Positions 1 through 12,600 of a DNA stretch of 64,000 nt are shown here, piece by piece. This stretch comes from Osmia lignaria lignaria (lineage: Eukaryota; Arthropoda; Insecta; Hymenoptera; Megachilidae). The stretch's first letter is position 1. Every line of letters starts with the position of its first letter. The DNA lies in contig NW_027478159.1 in NCBI RefSeq assembly GCF_051020975.1, positions 6,030,501 to 6,094,500 of the forward strand, written 5' to 3'. The notes beneath the pieces are model-generated. The model did not search any database, was not told the origin of the DNA, and was given only the letters and a program-made list of their open reading frames with translations. The position numbers and the translations under genes are program-made.

Positions 1-271
1 GCACCAACATAATAGAGATACAGAAACACCGTGGCCCCTTTCTTTGAGATAACTCTGCACTATTGCGAGCTGCAAATGCCACTTCCAGCTTAGCTGTGCA
101 GAAGAAGAACAACAAGAAGAAGAAATATCTCGAAATATGTCCGTCAGGCCCCTTCCCTTGAGATAAATCTGCAAATATCTCGGAAACGAAGCGAGCTATG
201 GCAAAATGTTAAGAGACCTTTTTTGTATGGAATTATGTTTCCTACTTTTTACGTTCTATGATATTTTTTGA
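1..271 (+). repeat. Partial monomer at the left edge
   Basis: This copy lacks its first 51 bases (the TCAG to AGCC part) because the window begins inside it at GCACCAAC. The remaining 271 bases match the consensus closely. Its 3' part has GTATGGAATTATG in place of the usual GTAGAGAATTAAG, a variant also present at the end of the monomer beginning at 916. Confidence 0.97.
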
Positions 272-1880
272 TCAGACGCGTAGTTCTCGAGATATATCAA
301 GATATTCAAAAGTTCCGAAGCCGCACCAACATAATAGAGATACAGAAACACCGTGGCCCCTTTCTTTGAGATAACTCTGCACTATTGCGAGCTGCAAATG
401 CCACTTCCAGCTTAGCTGTGCAGAAGAAGAACAACAAGAAGAAGAAATATCTCGAAATATGTCCGTCAGGCCCCTTCCCTTGAGATAAATCTGCAAATAT
501 CTCGGAAACGAAGCGAGCTATGGCAAAATGTTAAGAGACCTTTTCTGTAGGGAATTATGTTTCCTACTTTTTATGTTCTATGATATTTTTTGATCAGATG
601 CGTAGTTCTCGAGATATATCAAGATATTTAAAAGTTCTGAAGCTGCACCAACATAATAGAGATACAGAAACACCGTGGCCCCTTTCTTTGAGATAACTCT
701 GCACTAGTGCGAGCCGCAAATGCCACTTCCAGCTTAGCTGTGCAGAAGAAGAACAACAAGAAGAAGAAATATCTCGAAATGTGTCCGTCAGGCCCCTTCC
801 CTTGAGATAAATCTGCAAATATCTCGGAAACGAAGAGAGCTATGGCAAAATGTTAAGAGACCTTTTTTGTAGAGAATTAAGTTTCCTACTTTTTATGTTC
901 TATGATATTTTTGGATCAGATGCGTAGTTCTCGAGATATATCAAGATATTTAAAAGTTCCGAAGCCGCACCAACATAATAGAGATACAGAAACACCGTGG
1001 CCCCTTTCTTTGAGATAACTCTGCACTAGTGCGAGCCGCAAATGCCACTTCCAGCTTAGCTGTGCAGAAGAAGAACAACAAGAAGAAGAAATATCTCGAA
1101 ATATGTCCGTCAGGCCACTTCCCTTGAGATAAATCTGCAAATATCTCGGAAACGAAGCGAGCTATGGCAAAATGATAAGAGACCTTTTTTGTATGGAATT
1201 ATGTTTCCTACTTTTTATGTTCTATGATATTTTTTGATCAGATGCGTAGTTCTCGAGATATATCAAGATATTTAAAAGTTCCGAAGCCGCACCAACATAA
1301 TAGAGATACAGAAACACCGTGGCCCCTTTCTTTGAGATAACTCTGCACTATTGCGAGCTGCAAATGCCACTTCCAGCTTAGCGTGCAGAAGAAGAACAAC
1401 AAGAAGAAGAAATATCTCGAAATGTGTCCGTCAGGCCCCTTCCCTTGAGATAAATCTGCAAATATCTCGGAAACGAAGAGAGCTATGGCAAAATGTTAAG
1501 AGACCTTTTTTGTAGAGAATTAAGTTTCCTACTTTTTATGTTCTATGATATTTTTTGATCAGACGCGTAGTTCTCGAGATATATCAAGATATTTAAAAGT
1601 TCCGAAGCCGCACCAACATAATAGAGATACAGAAACACCGTGGCCCCTTTCTTTGAGATAACTCTGTACTATTGCGAGCTGGAAATGCCACTTCCAGTTT
1701 AGCTGTGCAGAAGAAGAACAACAAGAAGAAGAAAAATCTCGAAATATGTCCGTCAGGCCACTTCCCTTGAGATAAATCTGCAAATATCTCGGAAACGAAG
1801 CGAGCTATGGCAAAATGTTAAGAGACGTTTTTTGTAGAGAATTATATTTCCTACAATTTATGTTCTATGATATTTTTTGA
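272..1880 (+). repeat. Five monomers at the left end without a clear higher-order period
   Basis: Monomers begin at 272, 594, 916, 1238 and 1559. Those at 594 and 916 belong to the ACTAGTGCGAGCCGC subfamily. The one at 1559 belongs to the GAGCTGGAAATG/CCAGTTTAG subfamily. The one at 1238 is 321 bp long. No multi-monomer period is obvious inside this stretch, although its members resemble those of the adjoining block. Confidence 0.85.
1238..1558 (+). repeat. Short monomer (321 bp), one-base deletion
   Basis: One base is missing near 1382-1384, where CTTAGCGTGCAG stands for the usual CTTAGCTGTGCAG. The loss interrupts the minus-strand open frame that most other monomers carry, and shows the frame is not maintained. 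Confidence 0.93.
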
Positions 1881-2203
1881 TCAGAAGCGTAGTTCTCGAG
1901 ATAGATCAAGATACTTAAAAGTTCCGAAGCCGCACCAAACATAATAGAGATACAGAAACACCGTGGCCCCTCTCTTTGAGATAACTCTGCACTATTGCGA
2001 GCGGCAAATGCCACTTCCAGCTTAGCTGTGCAGAAGAAGAACAACAAGAAGAAGAAATATCTCGAAATATGTCCGTCAGGCCCCTTCCCTTGAGATAAAT
2101 CTGCAAATATCTCGGAAACGAAGCGAGCTATGGCAAAATGTTAAGAGACCTTTTTTGTAGAGAATAATATTTCCTACAATTTACGTTCTATGATATTTTT
2201 TGA
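1881..2203 (+). repeat. Long monomer (323 bp), one-base insertion
   Basis: CACCAAACATAAT near 1937 has one more A than the usual CACCAACATAAT. The same insertion is found at 2848 and 3815, so it marks copies of one ancestor. Confidence 0.95.
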
Positions 2204-2847
2204 TCAGAGGCGTAGTTTTCGAGATATATCGAGATATTTAAAAGTTCCGAAGCCGCACCAACATAATAAAGATACAGAAACACCGTGGCCCCTTTCTTTG
2301 AGATAACTCTGCACTAGTGCGAGCCGCAAATGCCACTTCCAGCTTAGCTGTGCAGAAGAAGAACAACAAGAAGAAGAAATATCTCGAAATATGTCCGTCA
2401 GGCCAGTTCCTTTGAGCCGAATCTGCAAATATCTCGGAAACGAAGCGAGCTATGGCAAAATGTTAAGAGACGTTTTTTGTAGAGAATTATGTTTCCTACA
2501 ATTTATGTTCTATGATATTTTTTGATCAGAAGCGTAGTTTTCGAGATATATCGAGATATTTAAAAGTTCCGAAGCCGCACCAACATAATAGGGATACAGA
2601 AACACCGTGGCCCCTTTCTTTGAGAAAACTCTGCACTAGTGCGAGCCGCAAATGCCACTTCCAGCTTAGCTGTGCAGAAGAAGAACAACAAGAAGAAGAA
2701 ATATCTCGAAATATGTCCGTCAGGCCACTTCCCTTGAGATAAATCTGCAAATATCTCGGAAACGAAGCGAGCTATGGCAAAATGTTAAGAGACGTTTTTT
2801 GTAGAGAATTATATTTCCTACAATTTATGTTGTATGATATTTTTTGA

Positions 2848-3170
2848 TCAGAAGCGTAGTTCTCGAGATAGATCAAGATACTTAAAAGTTCCGAAGCCGC
2901 ACCAAACATAATAGAGATACAGAAACACCGTGGCCCCTCTCTTTGAGATAACTCTGCACTATTGCGAGCGGCAAATGCCACTTCCAGCTTAGCTGTGCAG
3001 AAGAAGAACAACAAGAAGAAGAAATATCTCGAAATATGTCCGTCAGGCCCCTTCCCTTGAGATAAATCTGCAAATATCTCGGAAACGAAGCGAGCTATGG
3101 CAAAATGTTAAGAGACCTTTTTTGTAGATAATTAAGTTTCCTACTTTTTATGTTCTATGATATTTTTCGA
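2848..3170 (+). repeat. Long monomer (323 bp), one-base insertion
   Basis: Same extra A (near 2904) as in the monomers at 1881 and 3815, 967 bp apart from each. It is preceded by ATGTTGTATGAT, a private variant of this copy within the block. Confidence 0.95.
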
Positions 3171-3814
3171 TCAGAGGCGTAGTTCTCGAGATATATCAAG
3201 ATATTTAAAAGTTCCGAAGCCGCACCAACATAATAGAGATACAGAAACACCGTGGCCCCTTTCTTTCAGATAACTCTGCACTATTGCGAGCTGGAAATGC
3301 CACTTCCAGTTTAGCTGTGCAGAAGAAGAACAACAAGAAGAAGAAATATCTCGAAATATGTCCGTCAGGCCCCTTCCCTTGAGATATATCTGCATATATC
3401 TCGGAAACGAAGCGAGCTATGGCAAAATGTTAAGAGACCTTTTTTGTAGAGAATTATGTTTCCTACAATTTATGTTCTATGATATTATTTGATCAGATGC
3501 GTAGTTCTCGAGATATATCAAGATATTTAAAAGTTCCGAAGCCGCACCAACATAATAGAGATACAGAAACACCGTGGCCCCTTTCTTTGAGATAACTCTG
3601 CACTATTGCGAGCTGCAAATGCCACTTCCAGCTTAGCTGTGCAGAAGAAGAACAACAAGAAGAAGAAATATCTCGAAATATGTCCGTCAGGCCCCTTCCC
3701 TTGAGATAAATCTGCACATATCTCGGAAACGAAGCGAGCTATGGCAAAATGTTAAGAGACCTTTTTTGTAGAAAATTAAGTTACCTACTTTTTATGTTCT
3801 ATGATATTTTTTGA

Positions 3815-4137
3815 TCAGAAGCGTAGTTCTCGAGATAGATCAAGATACTTAAAAGTTCCGAAGCCGCACCAAACATAATAGAGATACAGAAACACCGTGG
3901 CCCCTCTCTTTGAGATAACTCTGCACTATTGCGAGCGGCAAATGCCACTTCCAGCTTAGCTGTGCAGAAGAAGAACAACAAGAAGAAGAAATATCTCGAA
4001 ATATGTCCGTCAGGCCCCTTCCCTTGAGATAAATCTGCAAATATCTCGGAAACGAAGCGAGCTATGGCAAAATGTTAAGAGACCTTTTTTGTAGAGAATA
4101 ATATTTCCTACAATTTACGTTCTATGATATTTTTTGA
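3815..4137 (+). repeat. Long monomer (323 bp), one-base insertion
   Basis: Same extra A (near 3871) as in the monomers at 1881 and 2848. It opens the second, shorter higher-order unit. Confidence 0.95.
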
Positions 4138-5425
4138 TCAGAAGCGTAGTTTTCGAGATATATCGAGATATTTAAAAGTTCCGAAGCCGCACCAACATAA
4201 TAAAGATACAGAAACACCGTGGCCCCTTTCTTTGAGATAACTCTGCACTAGTGCGAGCCGCAAATGCCACTTCCAGCTTAGCTGTGCAGAAGAAGAACAA
4301 CAAGAAGAAGAAATATCTCGAAATATGTCCGTCAGGCCAGTTCCTTTGAGCCGAATCTGCAAATATCTCGGAAACGAAGCGAGCTATGGCAAAATGTTAA
4401 GAGACGTTTTTTGTAGAGAATTATGTTTCCTACAATTTATGTTCTATGATATTTTTTGATCAGAAGCGTAGTTTTCGAGATATATCGAGATATTTAAAAG
4501 TTCCGAAGCCGCACCAACATAATAGGGATACAGAAACACCGTGGCCCCTTTCTTTGAGATAACTCTGCACTAGTGCGAGCCGCAAATGCCACTTCCAGCT
4601 TAGCTGTGCAGAAGAAGAACAACAAGAAGAAGAAATATCTCGAAATATGTCCGTCAGGCCACTTCCCTTGAGATAAATCTGCAAATATCTCGGAAACGAA
4701 GCGAGCTATGGCAAAATGTTAAGAGACCTTTTTTGTAGATAATTAAGTTTCCTACTTTTTATGTTCTATGATATTTTTCGATCAGAGGCGTAGTTCTCGA
4801 GATATATCAAGATATTTAAAAGTTCCGAAGCCGCACCAACATAATAGAGATACAGAAACACCGTGGCCCGTTTCTTTCAGATAACTCTGCACTATTGCGA
4901 GCTGGAAATGCCACTTCCAGTTTAGCTGTGCAGAAGAAGAACAACAAGAAGAAGAAATATCTCGAAATATGTCCGTCAGGCCCCTTCCCTTGAGATATAT
5001 CTGCATATATCTCGGAAACGAAGCGAGCTATGGCAAAATGTTAAGAGACCTTTTTTGTAGAGAATTATGTTTCCTACAATTTATGTTCTATGATATTATT
5101 TGATCAGATGCGTAGTTCTCGAGATATATCAAGATATTTAAAAGTTCCGAAGCCGCACCAACATAATAGAGATACAGAAACACCGTGGCCCCTTTCTTTG
5201 AGATAACTCTGCACTATTGCGAGCTGCAAATGCCACTTCCAGCTTAGCTGTGCAGAAGAAGAACAACAAGAAGAAGAAATATCTCGAAATATGTCCGTCA
5301 GGCCCCTTCCCTTGAGATAAATCTGCACATATCTCGGAAACGAAGCGAGCTATGGCAAAATGTTAAGAGACCTTTTTTGTAGAAAATTAAGTTACCTACT
5401 TTTTATGTTCTATGATATTTTTTGA

Positions 5426-5746
5426 TCAGATGCGTAGTTCTCGAGATATATCAAGATATTTAAAAGTTCCGAAGCCGCACCAACATAATAGAGATACAGA
5501 AACACCGTGCCCCTTTCTTTGAGATAACTCTGCACTATTGCGAGCTGGAAATGTCACTTCCAGTTTAGCTGTGCAGAAGAAGAACAACAAGAAGAAGAAA
5601 TATCTCGAAATATGTCCGTTAGGCCCCTTCCCTTGAGATATATCTGCAAATATCTCGGAAACGAAACGAGCTATGGCAAAATCTTAAGAGACCTTTTTTG
5701 TAGAGAATTATGTTTCCTACAATTTATGTTCTATGATATTTTTTGA
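5426..5746 (+). repeat. Short monomer (321 bp), one-base deletion
   Basis: One G is missing near 5509: ACACCGTGCCCC in place of ACACCGTGGCCCC. The monomer is of the GAGCTGGAAATG/CAGTTTAG type and has no long minus-strand frame. Confidence 0.93.
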
Positions 5747-8700
5747 TCAGAAGCGTAGTTCTCGAGATATATCAAGATATTTAAAAGTTCCGAAGCCGCA
5801 CCAACATAATAGAGATACAGAAACACCGTGGCCCCTTTCTTTCAGATAACTCTGCACTATTGCGAGCTGGAAATGCCACTTCCAGTTTAGCTGTGCAGAA
5901 GAAGAACAACAAGAAGAAGAAATATCTCGAAATATGTCCGTCAGGCCCCTTCCCTTGAGATAAATCTGCATATATCTCGGAAACGAAGCGAGCTATGGCA
6001 AAATGTTGAGAGACCTTTTTTGTAGAGAATTAAGTTTTCTACTTTTTATGTTCTATGATATTTTTTGATCAGATGCGTAGTTCTCGAGATATATCAAGAT
6101 ATTTAAAAGTTCCGAAGCTGCACCAACATAATAGAGATACAGAAACACCGTGGCCCCTTTCTTTGAGATAACTCTGCACTATTGCGAGCTGCAAATGCCA
6201 CTTCCAGCTTAGCTGTGCAGAGGAAGAACAACAAGAAGAAGAAATATCTCGAAATATGTCCGTCAGGCCAGTTCCTTTGAGCTGAATCTGCAAATATCTC
6301 GGAAACGAAACGAGCTATGGCAAAATGTTAAGAGACGTTTCTTGTAGAGAATTATGTTTCCTACAATTTATGTTCTATGATATTTTTTGATCAGAAGCGT
6401 AGTTTTCGAGATATATCAAGATATTTAAAAGTTCCGAAGCCGCACCAACATGATAGAGATACAGAAACACCGTGGCCCCTTTCTTTGAGATAACTCTGCA
6501 CTATTGCGAGCTGTAAATGCCACTTCCAGCTTAGCTGTGCAGAAGAAGAACAACAAGAAGAAGAAATATCTCGAAATATGCCCGTCAGGCCCCTTCCCTT
6601 GAGATATATCTGCAAATATCTCGGAAACGAAGCGAGCTATGGCAAAATGTTAAGAGACCTTTTTTGTAGAGAATTATGTTTGCTACAATTTATGTTCTAT
6701 GATATTTTTTGATCAGAAGCGTAGTTTTCGAGATATATCGAGATATTTAAAAGTTCCGAAGCCGCAGCAACATAATAGAGATACAGAAACACCGTGGCCC
6801 CTTTCTTTGAGATAACTCTGCACTAGTGCGAGCCGCAAATGCCACTTCCAGCTTAGCTGTGCAGAAGAAGAACAACAAGAAGAAGAAATATCTCGAAATA
6901 TGTCCGTCAGGCCCCTTCCCTTGAGATAAATATGCAAATATCTCGGAAACGAAGCGAGCTATGGCAAAATGTTAAGCGACCTTTTTTGTAGAGAATTAAG
7001 TTTCCTACTTTTTATGTTCTATGATATTTTTTGATCAGATGCGTAGTTCTCGAGATATATCAAGATATTTAAAAGTTCCGAAGCCGCACCAACATAATAG
7101 AGATACAGAAACACCGTGGCCCCTTTCTTTGAGATAACTCTGCACTATTGCGAGCTGCAAATGCCACTTCCAGCTTAGCTGTGCAGACGAATAACAACAA
7201 GAAGAAGAAATATCTCGAAATATGTCCGTCAGGCCCCTTCCCTTGAGATATATCTGCAAATATCTCGGAAACGAAGAGAGCTACGGCAAAATGTTAAGAG
7301 ACCTTTTTTGTAGAGAATTAAGTTTCCTACTTTTCATGTTCTATGATATTTTTTGATCAGATGCGTAGTTCTCGAGATATATCAAGATATTTAAAAGTTC
7401 CGAAGCCGCACCAACATAATAGAGATACAGAAACACCGTGGCCCCTTTCTTTGAGATAACTCTGCACTATTGCGAGCTGTAAATGCCACTTCCAGCTTAG
7501 CTGTGCAGAAGAAGAACAACAAGAAGAAGAAATATCTCGAAATATGTCCGTCAGGCCCCTTCCCTTGAGATAAATCTGCAAATATCTCGGAAACGAAGCG
7601 AGCTATGGCAAAATGTTAAGAGACGTTTTTTGTAGAGAATTATGTTTCCTACAATTTATGTTCTATGATATTTTTTGATCAGAAGCGTAGTTTTCGAGAT
7701 ATATCGAGATACTTAAAAGTTCCGAAGCCGCACCAACATAATAGAGATACAGAAACACCGTGGCCCCTTTCTTTGAGATAACTGTGCACTAGTGCGAGCC
7801 GCAAATGCCACTTCCAGCTTAGCTGTGCAGAAGAAGAACAACAAGAAGAAGAAATATCTCGAAATATGTCCGTCAGGCCCCTTCCCTTGAGATAAATCTG
7901 CAAATATCTCGGAAACGAAGCGAGCTATGGCAAAATGTTAAGAGACCTTTTTTGTAGAGAATTAAGTTTCCTACTTTTTAAGTTCTATGATATTTTTTGA
8001 TCAGATGCGTAGTTCTCGAGATATATTAAGATATTTAAAAGTTCCGAAGCCGCACCAACATAATAGAGATACAGAAACACCGTGGCCCCTTTCTTTGAGA
8101 TAACTCTGCACTATTGCGAGCTGCACATGCCATTTCCAGCTTAGCTGTGCAGAAGAAGAACAACAAGAAGAAGAAGTATCTCGAAATATGTCCGTCAGGC
8201 CCCTTCCCTTGAGATAAATCTGCAAATATCTCGGAAACGAAGAGAGCTATGGCAAAATGTTAAGAGACCTTTTTTGTAGAGAATTAAGTTTCCTACTTTT
8301 TATGTTCTATGATATTTTTTGATCAGATGCGTAGTTCTCGAGATATATCAAGATATTTAAAAGTTCCGAAGCCGCACCAACATAATAGAGATACAGAAAC
8401 ACCGTGGCCCCTTTCTTTGAGATAACTCTGCACTATTGCGAGCTGTAAATGCCACTTCCAGCTTAGCTGTGCAGAAGAAGAACAACAAGAAGAAGAAATA
8501 TCTCGAAATATGTCCGTCAGGCCCCTTCCCTTGAGATATATCTGCAAATATCTCGGAAACGAAGCGTGCTATGGCAAAATGTTAAGAGACCTTTTTTGTA
8601 GAGAATTATGTTTCCTACAATTTATGTTCTATGACATTTTTTGATCAGAAGCGTAGTTTTCGAGATATATCGAGATATTTAAAAGATCCGAAGCCGCACC

Positions 8701-9610
8701 AACATAATAGAGATACAGAAACACCGTGGCCCCTTTCTTTGAGATAACTCTGCACTAGTGCGAGCCGCAAATGCCGCTTCCAGCTTAGCTGTGCAGAAGA
8801 AGAACAACAAGAAGAAGAAATATCTCGAAATATGTCCGTCAGGCCCCTTCCCTCGAGATAAATCTGCAAATATCTCGGAAACGAAGCGAGCTATGGCAAA
8901 ATGTTAAGAGACCTTTTTTGTAGAGAATTAAGTTTCCTACTCTTTATGTTCTATAATATTTTTTGATCGGATGCGTAGTTCTCGAGATATATCAAGATAT
9001 TTAAAAGTTCCGAAGCCGCACCAACATAATAGAGGTACAGAAACACCGTGGCCCCTTTCTTTGAGATAACTCTGCACTATTGCGAGCTGCAAATGCCACC
9101 TCCAGCTTAGCTGTGCAGAAGAAGAACAACAAAAAGAAGAAATATCTCGAAATATGTCCGTCAGGCCCCTTCCCTTGAGATAAATCTGCAAATATCTCGG
9201 AAACGAAGCGAGCTATGGCAAAATGTTAAGAGACCTCTTTGGTAGAGAATTAGGTTTCCTACTTTTTATGTTCTATGATATTTTTCGATCAGATGCGTAG
9301 TTCTCGAGATATATCAAGATATTTAAAAGTTCCGAAGCCGCACCAACATAATAGAGATACAGAAACACCGTGGCCCCTTTCTTTGAGATAACTCTGCACT
9401 ATTGCGAGCTGCAAATGCCACTTCCAGCTTAGCTGTGCAGAAGAAGAACAACAAGAAGAAGAAATATCTGGAAATGCGTCCGTCAGGCCCCTTCCCTTGA
9501 GATAAATCTGCAAATATCTCGGAAACAAAGCGAGCTACGGCAAAATGTTAAGAGACCTTTTTTGTAGAAAATTAGGATTCCTACTTTTTATGTTCTATGA
9601 TATTTTTTGA
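5747..9610 (+). repeat. Mosaic of twelve 322-bp monomers
   Basis: All twelve monomers have the standard length. Two alternative monomer junctions are interspersed: one with CCTACTTTTTATG followed by AGTTCTCGAGATATATCAAG, the other with CCTACAATTTATG followed by AGTTTTCGAGATATATCGAG. No strict multi-monomer period is evident. The pair beginning at 8645 and 8967 (AAAAGATCCG, then GAGGTACAG with CCACCTCC) reappears almost unchanged at 17339 and 17661. Confidence 0.85.
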
Positions 9611-12600
9611 TCAGATGCGTAGTTCTCGATATATATCAAGATATTTGAAAGTTCCGAAGCCGCACCAACATGATAGAGATACAGAAACACCGTGGCCCCT
9701 TTCTTTGAGATAACTCTGCACTATTGCGAGCTGCAAATGCCACTTCCAGCTTAGCTGTGCAGAAGAAGAACAACAAAAAGAAGAAATATCTCGAAATATG
9801 TCCGTCAGGCCCCTTCCCTTGAGATAAATCTGCAAATATCTCGGAAACGAAGCGAGCTATGGCAAAATGTTAAGAGACCTCTTTTGTAGAGAATTAAGTT
9901 TCCTACTTTTTATGTTCTATGATATTTTTCGATCAGATGCGTAGTTCTCGAGATATATCAAGATATTTAAAAGTTCCGAAGCCGCACCAACATAATAGAG
10001 ATACAGAAACACCGTGGCCCCTTTCTTTGAGATAACTCTGCACTATTGCGAGCTGCAAATGCCACTTCCAGCTTAGCTGTGCAGAAGAAGAACAACAAAA
10101 AGAAGAAATATCTCGAAATATGTCCGTCAGGCCCCTTCCCTTGAGATAAATCTGCAAATATCTCGGAAACGAAGCGAGCTATGGCAAAATGTTAAGAGAC
10201 CTCTTTTGTAGAGAATTAAGTTTCCTACTTTTTATGTTCTATGATATTTTTCGATCAGATGCGTAGTTCTCGAGATATATCAAGATATTTAAAAGTTCCG
10301 AAGCCGCACCAACATAATAGAGATACAGAAACACCGTGGCCCCTTTCTTTGAGATAACTCTGCACTATTGCGAGCTGCAAATGCCACTTCCAGCTTAGCT
10401 GTGCAGAAGAAGAACAACAAAAAGAAGAAATATCTCGAAATATGTCCGTCAGGCCAGTTCCTTTGAGCTGAATCTGCAAATATCTCGGAAACGAAGCGAG
10501 CTATGGCAAAATGTTAAGAGACGTTTTTTGTAGAGAATTATGTTTCCTACAATTTATGTTCTATGATATTTTTTGATCAGAAGCGTAGTTTTCGAGATAT
10601 ATCGAGATACTTAAAAGTTCCGAAGCCGCACCAACATAATAGAGATACAGAAACACCGTGGCCCCTTTCTTTGAGATAACTGTGCACTAGTGCGAGCCGC
10701 AAATGCCACTTCCAGCTTAGCTGTGCAGAAGAAGAACAACAAGAAGAAGGAATATCTCGAAATATGTCCGTCAGGCCCCTTCCCTTGAGATAAATCTGCA
10801 AATATCTCGGAAACGAAGCGAGCTATGGCAAAATGTTAAGAGACCTTTTTTGTACAGAATTATGTTTCCTACTTTTTATGTTCTATGATATTTTTTGATC
10901 AGATGCGTAGTTCTCGAGATATATTAAGATATTTAAAAGTTCCGAAGCCGCACCAACATAATAGAGATACAGAAACACCGTGGCCCCTTTCTTTGAGATA
11001 ACTCTGCACTATTGCGAGCTGCAAATGCCATTTCCAGCTTAGCTGTGCAGAAGAAGAACAACAAGAAGAAGAAGTATCTCGAAATATGTCCGTCAGGCCC
11101 CTTCCCTTGAGATAAATCTGCAAATATCTCGGAAACGAAGAGAGCTATGGCAAAATGTTAAGAGACCTTTTTTGTAGAGAATTAAGTTTCCTACTTTTTA
11201 TGTTCTATGATATTTTGTGATCAGATGCGTAGTTCTCGAGATATATCAAGATATTTAAAAGTTCCGAAGCCGCACCAACATAATAGAGATACAGAAACAC
11301 CGTGGCCCCTTTCTTTGAGATAACTCTGCACTATTGCGAGCTGCAAATGCCACTTCCAGCTTAGCTGTGCAGAAGAAGAACAACAAAAAGAAGAAATATA
11401 TCGAAATATGTCCGTCAGGCCCCTTCCCTTGAGATAAATCTGCAAATATCTCGGAAAGGAAGCGAGCTATGGCAAAAGGTTAAGAGACCTCTTTTGTAGA
11501 GAATTAAGTTTCCTACTTTTCATGTTCTATGATATTTTTCGATCAGATGCGTAGTTCTCGAGATATATCAAGATATTTAAAAGTTCCGAAGCCGCACCAA
11601 CATAATAGAGATACAGAAACACCGTGGCCCCTTTCTTTGAGATAACTCTGCACTATTGCGAGCTGCAAATGCCACTTCCAGCTTAGCTGTGCAGAAGAAG
11701 AACAACAAGAAGAAGAAATATCTGGAAATATGTCCGTCAGGCCCCTTCCCTCGAGATAAATCTGCAAATATCTCGGAAACGAAGCGAGCTATGGCAAAAT
11801 GTTAAGAGACCTTTTTTGTAGAGAATTAAGTTTCCTACTTTTTATGTTCTATGATATTTTTTGATCGGATGCGTAGTTCTCGAGATATATCAAGATATTT
11901 AAAAGTTCCGAAGCCGCACCAACATAGTAGAGATACAGAAACACCGTGGCCCCTGTCTTTGAGATAACTCTGCACTATTGCGAACTGCAAATGCCACTTC
12001 CAGCTTAGCTGTGCAGAAGAAGAACAACAAAAAGAAGAAATATCTCGAAATATGTCCGTCAGGCCCCTTCCCTTGAGATAAATCTGCAAATATCTCGGAA
12101 ACAAAGCGAGCTACGGCAAAATGTTAAGAGACCTTTTTTGTAGAAAATTAGGATTCCTACTTTTTATGTTCTATGATATTTTTTGATCAGATGCGTAGTT
12201 CTCGATATATATCAAGATATTTGAAAGTTCCGAAGCCGCACCAACATGATAGAGATACAGAAACACCGTGGCCCCTTTCTTTGAGATAACTCTGCACTAT
12301 TGCGAGCTGCAAATGCCACTTCCAGCTTAGCTGTGCAGAAGAAGAACAACAAAAAGAAGAAATATCTCGAAATATGTCCGTCAGGCCCCTTCCCTTGAGA
12401 TAAATCTGCAAATATCTCGGAAACGAAGCGAGCTATGGCAAAATGTTAAGAGACCTCTTTTGTAGAGAATTAAGTTTCCTACTTTTTATGTTCTATGATA
12501 TTTTTCGATCAGATGCGTAGTTCTCGAGATATATCAAGATATTTAAAAGTTCCGAAGCCGCACCAACATAATAGAGATACAGAAACACCGTGGCCCCTTT

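Larger units (their letters stand above)
1881..5425 (+). repeat. Higher-order repeat: 6-mer (1934 bp) followed by a 5-mer deletion version (1611 bp)
   Basis: Unit 1 is 1881-3814 with monomers a b c a' d e; unit 2 is 3815-5425 with a b c d e. Type a is the 323-bp monomer with CACCAAACAT. Type b carries AATAAAGATAC and CAGTTCCTTTGAGCCG. Type c has TAATAGGGATAC. Type d is the GGAAATG/CAGTTTAG form. Type e ends in ATCTGCACATATC. The rare junction GTAGATAATTAAG precedes type d in both units (about 3125 and 4737), although the monomer in front differs (a' in unit 1, c in unit 2). That is expected if unit 2 lost one monomer by unequal exchange near the monomer end. Confidence 0.88.

Noticed and set aside
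272..496. Minus-strand frame of 74 codons repeated in most monomers, as a multi-copy protein gene
   Set aside because: It starts at TTG, has no Met codon, has no recognised domain, and is broken by stops or frameshifts in many copies. Since 322 = 3 x 107 + 1, the frame cannot continue through the array. The Ser/Cys-rich centre is just the GAA/CAA tract read backwards.
2512..2742. Plus-strand 76-codon frame starting at ATG
   Set aside because: It exists only because one monomer has GAGAAAACTC, removing a stop present in almost all others. It is the same satellite sequence and there is no conservation.
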